Source: Saprospirales bacterium (lineage in GTDB: Bacteria; Bacteroidota; Bacteroidia; Chitinophagales; UBA8649). Taken from it: a stretch of DNA of 64,000 nucleotides. The notes beneath the pieces are model-generated. The model searched no databases and was not told the origin of the DNA. It was given only the letters and a program-made list of their open reading frames with translations. The DNA lies in contig PAPS01000009.1 of assembly GCA_002708985.1 (NCBI GenBank), forward strand, positions 1 to 64,000, in the 5' to 3' direction. Both the position numbers and the translations under genes were made by a program. Positions 56,770 through 64,000 of the stretch are shown piece after piece (positions within the stretch are counted from its first letter, which is position 1; the number at the start of each line of letters is the position of its first letter).

Positions 56770-59700
56770 TTGACAAAGTTTAGAAACACAGCAAAAGAAC
56801 AACTCAACCTACCTCAAATTGATGAGGCAGTACTAGCGTATTGGGGAAGAGAAAAAATCTTCACTCGTAGTGTTGACGAGCGACCCCAAAACAGGCCCTT
56901 TGTTTTCTATGAGGGACCCCCATCGGCCAATGGAATGCCAGGTATTCATCATGTAATGGCACGAACTGTCAAGGATATTTTTTGTCGATACAAGACCATG
57001 CAGGGTTATCGCGTAGAGCGAAAAGGAGGATGGGACACCCATGGATTGCCAGTTGAGCTAAAGGTTGAACAGGAGTTAGGGATTACGAAAGAAGATATTG
57101 GGACAAAGGTCACCATTGAAGAATATAACGCAAAGTGTCGTGAGACGGTTATGCGTTTTAAGTCTCATTGGGATGATCTTACCCAAAAAATGGGGTATTG
57201 GGTTGATTTGGATAATCCTTACGTCACTTTTGAAAACGACTACATTGAATCAGTATGGTACAATCTAAAACAACTTTGGGATAAAAGTCTTTTGTATAAA
57301 GGGTATACAATACAGCCCTATTCTCCTGCAGCGGGTACAGGCTTATCAAGCCATGAGCTCAATCAACCCGGGGCCTATCGAGAAGTAAAAGATACCACAG
57401 TGGTTGCGCAGTTTAAAGTCATCACCAATAATGAGTCATCCTTTTTATTTGACTGCGATCAAGAGGAGGTTTATCTACTCGCCTGGACGACAACACCTTG
57501 GACGCTTCCATCCAACACGGCATTAACCATAGGTGCCTCTATTGATTACGTAAAAATCAATACTTTTAATAAGTATACTAAAAAGGAAGTCAGTGTGATT
57601 CTGGCTGAAGCCTTAGTGTCCAAATGGTTTACAGAAGATCAGTTTAATGTAGAGTATACGGCTGACTTTGAAGGAAAGTGTATTCCTGCCCGCCGCGTAG
57701 TAAGATATAAAGGTAGTCAGCTCGTAGGCCTTCGCTACGAGCAACTCATAGGCGATAGTGTGCCAACAGATGGGGATGCTTTCAAAGTGATATCAGGGTC
57801 CTTTGTGACTACTGAAGATGGAACGGGTATTGTACATACGGCACCAAGTTTTGGAGCAGATGATCGTTCTGTAGCAGAAGAAAACGGTATAGGTAGTCTA
57901 ACTCTTGTCGATGGCACAGGGAAGATGACGGATGGTGCTGGACCTTTTGCAGGGCGTTATGTTAAGAATTACACCGATGATGATGCGTATCAATCGCTTG
58001 ATGTAGATATTGCTATTTATCTCAAGGAAAATAATCTAGCCTTTGATGTGCGTAAATATGCTCACAGCTATCCTCACTGTTGGCGAACCGATAAACCAAT
58101 TCTATATTATCCTTTAGATTCTTGGTTTGTGCGTGTTTCCTCTTTGAGAGATGAACTTGTGGCTACTAATAGTCAGATTCATTGGAAACCTCCGCATACT
58201 GGGGAAGGGCGATTTAAAAAGTGGTTAGAGGAAGTAAAAGATTGGAACCTCAGTCGCTCTCGTTTCTGGGGAATTCCTCTGCCGATATGGTCAACAGCAT
58301 CGGGCAAGGAAAGAGTATGTATCGGTTCGGTTGAAGAATTATCAAAAGCTATTGATCAAGCCAATAAAGTCCTTGGATTAGAGCAATCGCTTCCCGAAGA
58401 CTTGCATAGGCCTTATGTTGACGACGTGGTCCTTGTGTCTAGTAACGGCGAGGTTATGAGGCGAGAATCGGAAGTTATTGACGTATGGTTTGATTCGGGC
58501 TCTATGCCATACGCTCAATGGCACTATCCTTTTGAAAACAAAGAGGACTTCGACTATCAGTTCCCTGCAGATTTTATTGCAGAAGGGGTTGATCAAACCC
58601 GTGGTTGGTTTTACACGCTACATGCTATATCTACTATGCTCCACGGAAAGCCTGCATTCAAAAATGTGATTGCAAATGGTTTGGTTCAAGATAAAAATGG
58701 ACAGAAAATGTCCAAGCGCTTGGGCAATGCAGTAGATCCCTTTGAAACACTAGCTAAGTATGGAGCCGACGCTACGCGATGGTATATGGTGACTAATGCG
58801 CCGCCTTGGGATAATCTAAAATTCAACATTGAAGGAGTTGGTGAGGTACAGCGTAAGTTTTTTGGCACCTTATATAATACTCTTTCCTTTTTTACGCGCT
58901 ATGCAGATATTGATGCCTATCGCTATGACGCAAGTACAGCTGTAGACTATAGCGATCGAAGTGAGTTAGACCAATGGATGCTTTCGGTATATGCTTCAAC
59001 TGTCGAGCAATGCACAATCCTGTTGGATGATTATGACCCTACCCCTGCAGGTCGTTCAATTCAAACCATGATGATTGATCAAGTGTCGAACTGGTATGTG
59101 CGTCGCAGTCGTAGAAGATTCTGGAAGGGTGAAATAACAAAGGATAAAAAAGCGGCTTATGATACGCTGTTTGAGGTATTGATGGGTACTGCGAAGCTTA
59201 TGGCACCTATCGCTCCCTTCTTTGCAGAATGGATGTATGATCGGCTATCGACCTACACTACGGAGACAATGCATGACTCCGTCCATTTATCACCATGGCC
59301 CGATGCAGCAGTTATGCAAAGCAATCAGGATTTAATGCATAAAATGCATGTTGCCCAGCGCCTTTCCTCTATGGTATTAGGTATTCGAAAAGCGGAAAAG
59401 ATAAGAGTCCGTCAACCTTTATCAAGGATTTTGGTTCCCCTATCCAATGAAGTGACTTCTGAATTAATGCAATCCATTGAGCGCATAATTCAAGAGGAAG
59501 TAAATGTCAAGGCTTTAGAGCTTATGCCTGAGGATCACCCTTTGATGCAGCGCAAGGCGAAGGCAAATTTCAAAACATTAGGTCGCCGGTTAGGCAAGAA
59601 AATGAAAGCCACTGCTGTCTGTATTGCCCAATTGAATTTCGACGAGCTTAAAGAGCTTCAGCAAAAGGGAAATATGAGTCTCACTGTTGAAGGCGAAGTC

Positions 59701-60075
59701 ATTGATATTCAAGAGGCTGATGTAGAATGGATTACTGAGGATATTAAGGGATGGAGTTTTGTCAGTGAAGGCAATCTGTCGGTGGCTTTGGACGTTGAGG
59801 TGACAGAAGATTTACGCCAAGAAGGACTGGCAAGGGAACTTATCAATCGCTTTCAGAACCTCAGAAAATCAAGTGGTCTAGAGCTTACCGATCGAATAGC
59901 AATCTACCTAGAAGACACTGTTTGGTTAAAAGATGTGATGAATTTGCATAAATCCTATATTTTCGCAGAAATTTTGGCGGATAAAGTACATTGGGGTGTT
60001 GATGGAATAAAAATGGAGGTGGAAATCGATGCCTACCAATGCACTATTGGACTTAAAAAATCAATTCATGAGTAA
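56770..60075 (+). CDS. ileS: Isoleucine--tRNA ligase
   Basis: FYEGPPSANGMPGIHHVMARTVKDIFCRYKTMQGYRVERKGGWDTHGLPVE (HIGH-type); NGQKMSKRLGN (KMSKR). Start uncertain: TTG at 56770 (LTKFRNTAKEQLNLP) or GTG at 56749. The ORF-track ATG at 56656 would overlap porZ. Confidence 0.95.
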   Translation: MTKFRNTAKEQLNLPQIDEAVLAYWGREKIFTRSVDERPQNRPFVFYEGPPSANGMPGIHHVMARTVKDIFCRYKTMQGYRVERKGGWDTHGLPVELKVEQELGITKEDIGTKVTIEEYNAKCRETVMRFKSHWDDLTQKMGYWVDLDNPYVTFENDYIESVWYNLKQLWDKSLLYKGYTIQPYSPAAGTGLSSHELNQPGAYREVKDTTVVAQFKVITNNESSFLFDCDQEEVYLLAWTTTPWTLPSNTALTIGASIDYVKINTFNKYTKKEVSVILAEALVSKWFTEDQFNVEYTADFEGKCIPARRVVRYKGSQLVGLRYEQLIGDSVPTDGDAFKVISGSFVTTEDGTGIVHTAPSFGADDRSVAEENGIGSLTLVDGTGKMTDGAGPFAGRYVKNYTDDDAYQSLDVDIAIYLKENNLAFDVRKYAHSYPHCWRTDKPILYYPLDSWFVRVSSLRDELVATNSQIHWKPPHTGEGRFKKWLEEVKDWNLSRSRFWGIPLPIWSTASGKERVCIGSVEELSKAIDQANKVLGLEQSLPEDLHRPYVDDVVLVSSNGEVMRRESEVIDVWFDSGSMPYAQWHYPFENKEDFDYQFPADFIAEGVDQTRGWFYTLHAISTMLHGKPAFKNVIANGLVQDKNGQKMSKRLGNAVDPFETLAKYGADATRWYMVTNAPPWDNLKFNIEGVGEVQRKFFGTLYNTLSFFTRYADIDAYRYDASTAVDYSDRSELDQWMLSVYASTVEQCTILLDDYDPTPAGRSIQTMMIDQVSNWYVRRSRRRFWKGEITKDKKAAYDTLFEVLMGTAKLMAPIAPFFAEWMYDRLSTYTTETMHDSVHLSPWPDAAVMQSNQDLMHKMHVAQRLSSMVLGIRKAEKIRVRQPLSRILVPLSNEVTSELMQSIERIIQEEVNVKALELMPEDHPLMQRKAKANFKTLGRRLGKKMKATAVCIAQLNFDELKELQQKGNMSLTVEGEVIDIQEADVEWITEDIKGWSFVSEGNLSVALDVEVTEDLRQEGLARELINRFQNLRKSSGLELTDRIAIYLEDTVWLKDVMNLHKSYIFAEILADKVHWGVDGIKMEVEIDAYQCTIGLKKSIHE

Positions 60076-60454
60076 AACAAGTTACACGGATGCTGAGCTC
60101 CAGGAGTTTGAGGACATCATCTTAAAAAAAATGAATCGAGCAAAGGAGGACTTGAAAATCCTTCAAGAGCAAATTTCCAATGGCACAGGAAGTGGTGATG
60201 GTGATTATAAGTTTAACGGGCTTGAGGACAGCAACGCGATGACAGAAAAAGAACAGCTTAATCAAATGGCTGCAAGACAAGCTAAGTTTATCTCGCATTT
60301 AGATAAGGCCCTCATGCGAATCAAAAATAAGACCTATGGGATTTGCCGTGAAACAGGAAATTTGATTGATGCCAAACGACTGCGTGCTGTACCTCATGCT
60401 ACTCTAAGCATCGAAGCGAAGCTCATCGAGTCAAAGCGAAAAGGGCGTCGATAA
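60068..60454 (+). CDS. TraR/DksA family transcriptional regulator
   Basis: MSKTSYTDAELQEFEDIILKKMNRAKEDLKIL...ALMRIKNKTYGICRETGNLIDAKRLRAVPHATLSIEAK. Confidence 0.9.
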   Translation: MSKTSYTDAELQEFEDIILKKMNRAKEDLKILQEQISNGTGSGDGDYKFNGLEDSNAMTEKEQLNQMAARQAKFISHLDKALMRIKNKTYGICRETGNLIDAKRLRAVPHATLSIEAKLIESKRKGRR

Positions 60455-60455
60455 G

Positions 60456-61070
60456 TTGGAAACATTGCGCAAAAATCCTGGATTTTTAGCCTTGTCTATT
60501 GTCCTTTTTGTATTGATTGTTGACCAGATAGTCAAGGTTTATATTAAGACAAACTTTGAGTACGGAGAAAGTCACCATATTCTAGGAGGACTTCTAAACA
60601 TTCAGTTTGTAGAAAATCCAGGGATGGCTTTTGGATTTGAGTACGGTGGGGCGCTTGGGAAGTATATACTATCCATATTTAGAATGATTGCCATCACTGT
60701 CATCATTGTGTTTCTTCGAAAGACACTAAAGAAGGATGAAATCAACTTAGCATTTATTGTTTGTCTATCCCTGATTTTGGCAGGAGCGGCAGGCAATGTG
60801 ATTGATTCAATGGCCTATGGACTCTTATTTGATCGTGGTGGTGGTTATCCCGGAATTGCTCAATGGGGTGGTTCTTATGCCCCTTTCCTTCAAGGCCAGG
60901 TGGTTGACATGATTCAATTTAATGTTCATTGGCCCGAATTCGTTCCAAAACTTGGAGGTAATCTTGTTTTTTCTCCAATCTTTAATATTGCTGATTCGGC
61001 AATTTCTATTGCGGTATTGGCCTTTTTATTCTTCCCTAAGCGGATTTTACCTCAGGAAACTACCGTCTAA
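60456..61070 (+). CDS. lspA: Lipoprotein signal peptidase (signal peptidase II)
   Basis: VDQIVKVYIKTNF, VENPGMAFGFE, GAAGNVIDSMAYG, FNIADSAISIAV catalytic Asp motifs; TTG start. Confidence 0.94.
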   Translation: METLRKNPGFLALSIVLFVLIVDQIVKVYIKTNFEYGESHHILGGLLNIQFVENPGMAFGFEYGGALGKYILSIFRMIAITVIIVFLRKTLKKDEINLAFIVCLSLILAGAAGNVIDSMAYGLLFDRGGGYPGIAQWGGSYAPFLQGQVVDMIQFNVHWPEFVPKLGGNLVFSPIFNIADSAISIAVLAFLFFPKRILPQETTV

Positions 61071-62914
61071 CTTTCGGTCTTCACTTGGTGTTGTGCTTGG
61101 TACAATGTGAAGTAGAGCCCTTTGCTTTGGATAAGTGACTCATGATCTCCTCGTTCTGCAATTGTGCCGCCTTGCAAAACAAGAATTTCATCAGCATCTT
61201 TAACTGTACTGAGTCTGTGAGCAATCGAAAGTGTTGTCCGGTCTTTCATGGCGGTTTTTAGTGCATTTAAGACACTTCTCTCTGCAGCAGAATCCAGCGA
61301 TGATGTCGCCTCATCAAGCAAAAGAATATCGGGGTCAAACAAGAGTGCACGCGCTATCGTTAATCGCTGGCGCTGACCACCAGATAGTTGCAATCCCCGA
61401 TCTCCAATCAAGGTATCTAGCCCACTGGATGAGTCCCGGATGAAATCCCAGGCATCCGCTTTTTTACAACACTCGATGACTATATTTTCTTCAAAGGTTT
61501 TGCCTAGCGTTAGATTTTGTCTAATGGTGTCGTGCAGCAGAATAGGATCTTGGGTTACCAGTCCAAAACATCTTCTGTACGCTTGAATACTTAGATCTTG
61601 GATGGGGTTTTGGTCTAGATAAATAGTACCTGTTATAGGCTGATAAAAACCAAGAATCAGATCAAAAAGCGTTGATTTGCCACTTCCAGATATTCCTACA
61701 AGTGCAATATGTTTTCCTTTTTCAATATTGATATAGAGGTCATTTAAGACGAGCCGTTCCGCTTGGTCCTCATAGGTGAACGAAAGATTTTCAATACGAA
61801 GATTTTGGGCCATCGAAAGGCGTTGTACTTCGGAATCTTCCCTTGTTGAAGTTGTAGAGAAAGCATAAACTTCCGATAAAAAGTGTTGGATTCGTTCTGC
61901 TGCGGCACTTCCTCTCTGGTAACTAAAGAAAGCTGAAGAAAGGCTTTTTGCCGGCCCAACGATGTAACCAAAGGCGGCAATAAAAAAGATAAACTCTGAG
62001 GCGAGGAGCTTGTCTTTAAATACAAAGAGGCTGCCTACAATCAAAATGGAAGCGACTACGATAATGGCTAAAAATTCAGTCAAAGGACTTGCTAGGTATT
62101 TTCGAAAAAGCATAGACTGATAGCTTTTTTTCCATGAATCATTTAAGTCGTCAAATCGTCGTTTTTCGTTGTTCTCAACACCATAGGCTTTAAATAGACG
62201 AAATCCTGTGATTGCCTCGTTAAAAAAGTCCATCAGCCTTCCTTGGTCGTGTTGCACTGCTTTAGAATCTTGCTTGAGTTGTCGACCAATACTCCCTATT
62301 AAAACCGCGACTATAGCGATTAGAGCGAGGATAAAAAGGGTCAGCATGGCTTGAATAGAAAACAAAACATAAAGCAAGGCTAGAATGGTCAAGCTATCTC
62401 TAAAAAGGGCTTCAGCAATGTTGAGGATGCCGTGTTCTACCTCCGTAAGATCGTTGCTTGCCTTCGACAAAATTTGCCCTCTTCGATTGGATTTGATGTA
62501 GTGAAGGGAGGCGGAATTAAGTCCTTTGTAAATATTTTCCCTTAAGTTGGCGTACACTTTTGCCCGCAATTTGGTCATGGCTCGGGAAGCTAAATATCTC
62601 GACATATTTTGAATACATGAGGCGGCGATTAGCACTATGGCGATACCATAAATGGCATAGATTGGTTGGCCCGAGGTTTCGACAACAGTGGATAGTTCTT
62701 GCGTAAGCCATGCCTTGAGTTGGCCAAATCCCACACTTGGATTTTCGCCTGTTAGTGACTGGCTTTGACTGCCAAAAATTATCTCTAAAAGAGGAATTAG
62801 AGTTGCAAGTGTGAAGAGGCTAAATAGCACTTGAACGGCCGTACATATTACATAAAACAGTAAGTAACGTCTGTGCGGCTTGACAATAGAAAGGATAAAA
62901 GTGGACGTTTTCAA
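61067..62914 (-). CDS. ABC transporter ATP-binding protein/permease (MsbA-like)
   Basis: Six-TM N-terminal half; GISGSGKSTLFDLILGFY (Walker A), LSGGQRQRLTIARALLFDPDILLLDEATSSLD. Confidence 0.95.
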   Translation of the reverse strand: MKTSTFILSIVKPHRRYLLFYVICTAVQVLFSLFTLATLIPLLEIIFGSQSQSLTGENPSVGFGQLKAWLTQELSTVVETSGQPIYAIYGIAIVLIAASCIQNMSRYLASRAMTKLRAKVYANLRENIYKGLNSASLHYIKSNRRGQILSKASNDLTEVEHGILNIAEALFRDSLTILALLYVLFSIQAMLTLFILALIAIVAVLIGSIGRQLKQDSKAVQHDQGRLMDFFNEAITGFRLFKAYGVENNEKRRFDDLNDSWKKSYQSMLFRKYLASPLTEFLAIIVVASILIVGSLFVFKDKLLASEFIFFIAAFGYIVGPAKSLSSAFFSYQRGSAAAERIQHFLSEVYAFSTTSTREDSEVQRLSMAQNLRIENLSFTYEDQAERLVLNDLYINIEKGKHIALVGISGSGKSTLFDLILGFYQPITGTIYLDQNPIQDLSIQAYRRCFGLVTQDPILLHDTIRQNLTLGKTFEENIVIECCKKADAWDFIRDSSSGLDTLIGDRGLQLSGGQRQRLTIARALLFDPDILLLDEATSSLDSAAERSVLNALKTAMKDRTTLSIAHRLSTVKDADEILVLQGGTIAERGDHESLIQSKGLYFTLYQAQHQVKTES

Positions 62915-63005
62915 TGTATTCTGTGCGTGCTCTCAGACAATAACTTTTCTTAATCCAAACCATGGAAAAAGCTGTCGTTTAAGATAATCTCTCTACCTTC
63001 AATTT

Positions 63006-63368
63006 ATGGAATCTCGGCGACAGCAAAAAGTAGCTTCTCTTCTTAAAGATAGCATGGCAACTTATTTTATGAAAAAACGCGGTGATTTCTTTGGTAATCG
63101 GGTTTTGGTGAGTATTCTGAGCGTCAGTGTGACACCGGATATGGGCTTTGCACGCTTTTATGTTTCTTTTTTGCCCGATAAGGATAAGCAAACTATGGTA
63201 GATGCTTTGAATGCCAATGTGCGCAAAATACGCACCGATATCGCTAAAGACCTTCGCCATGTACTGAGGGTGATTCCATTGATTGAGTTTTATCTCGACG
63301 ATTCAATTGCCCATGCGAGTCATATGGAAGAACTCTTTAAAAAACTAAGAGAGGAGGGAGAGCTATGA
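63006..63368 (+). CDS. rbfA: 30S ribosome-binding factor RbfA
   Basis: MESRRQQKVASLLKDSMATYF...LVSILSVSVTPDMGFARFYVSFLPD...RVIPLIEFYLDDSIAHASHMEELF. Confidence 0.93.
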   Translation: MESRRQQKVASLLKDSMATYFMKKRGDFFGNRVLVSILSVSVTPDMGFARFYVSFLPDKDKQTMVDALNANVRKIRTDIAKDLRHVLRVIPLIEFYLDDSIAHASHMEELFKKLREEGEL

Positions 63369-64000
63369 GGTTAATTCTCTTGTTTGCAAAGCGCTATTTG
63401 TTGGTTAAACAGCGAACCTTTGCTATCAATATCATCTCCTGGGTCACGATAATTGGTTTGGCTATTGGTGCTGCGTCTATCATTGTGTTGTTATCCTCAT
63501 TTAATGCTCTGGAATCCATGATTTATGAGAGCCAGGGTAACTTTCGCCCTGAATTACTCATTGAGTCAAACAAAGGGCGATTGTTTGACGCGGACAGCGC
63601 AAAGGGTAAGTTAGAAGGCATAGAAGAAATTCAACATCTTTCGGAGGTCTACGAGGGCTATGCATTTTTACAAATTCCACATAGCTATGGGGATAGTTCA
63701 GCGACTAAAAATGTAGTGGTTCGTTATCGAGGAGTTGATAAATCATATAATGAGGTGTATGCCCTTTCATCCATCCTCACAGAGGGATACCATATACCTT
63801 TTGAACAGGATTCTCTAGCGCTTTACATGGGACGAAATCTCTTTGCAGAGCATAAACTTTACTTTCAAGATTGGCCGTATTTATACGCCCCAACGGAAGA
63901 TGTCCTACTTGAAGATATTGACCGCTGGAATGGATACGTCCGGCTCTCAACACCGGGCCAGACTTCTCTAGGTAGGCGAACACCGAGTCTTCCACTGCAG
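63365..64000 (+). CDS. LolC/E-FtsX-type ABC transporter permease (3' end outside window)
   Basis: ATG overlaps the rbfA stop (ATGA). MRLILLFAKRYLLVKQRTFAINIISWVTIIGLAIGAASIIVLLSSFNALESMIYESQGNFRPELLIES...; frame open to the window end. Confidence 0.9.
   Translation, partial: MRLILLFAKRYLLVKQRTFAINIISWVTIIGLAIGAASIIVLLSSFNALESMIYESQGNFRPELLIESNKGRLFDADSAKGKLEGIEEIQHLSEVYEGYAFLQIPHSYGDSSATKNVVVRYRGVDKSYNEVYALSSILTEGYHIPFEQDSLALYMGRNLFAEHKLYFQDWPYLYAPTEDVLLEDIDRWNGYVRLSTPGQTSLGRRTPSLPLQ

Noticed and set aside
1-64000. CRISPR arrays, rRNA/tRNA genes, IS elements, prophage or toxin-antitoxin/defence modules
   Set aside because: No regularly spaced repeats, no recognisable RNA gene, transposase, integrase or nuclease-effector ORF found on either strand; intergenic space is minimal.

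Overview
The window is a gene-dense chromosomal segment of a Bacteroidota bacterium. The phylum is inferred from SprA, a PorZ-like protein, several T9SS C-terminal sorting domains, DUF4290, DUF5686 and TAnnTTTG-like promoter elements; the genus is not determinable by eye. Most of it is core genome: thiL, trmH, bcp, galE, rfbA, ruvA, sprA, uvrA, a UvrD/PcrA helicase, murA, grpE, dnaJ, ileS, a DksA/TraR protein, lspA and rbfA. There are also an RND efflux operon with its own TetR regulator, a nucleotide-sugar/symporter/LOG gene run, an M1 and an M48 peptidase, a GH3/serine-hydrolase fusion and a PHB-depolymerase-like T9SS esterase. I found no CRISPR array, rRNA, tRNA, transposon, prophage or recognisable defence locus, and nothing I would call a new multi-gene system. 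The observations most worth a second look are: (1) an FAD oxidoreductase whose Rossmann motif lies upstream of any ATG/GTG/TTG start; (2) a leader with two mutually exclusive dyads at 293-334; (3) a nested dyad in front of the TetR/RND operon that may be its operator; (4) a CxxCH motif in a T9SS-type protein; (5) highly charged helical inserts in two outer-membrane proteins; (6) a roughly 390-bp gap at 48726-49111 with signs of a decayed ORF. All family calls come from reading translations and motifs; no database searches were run.
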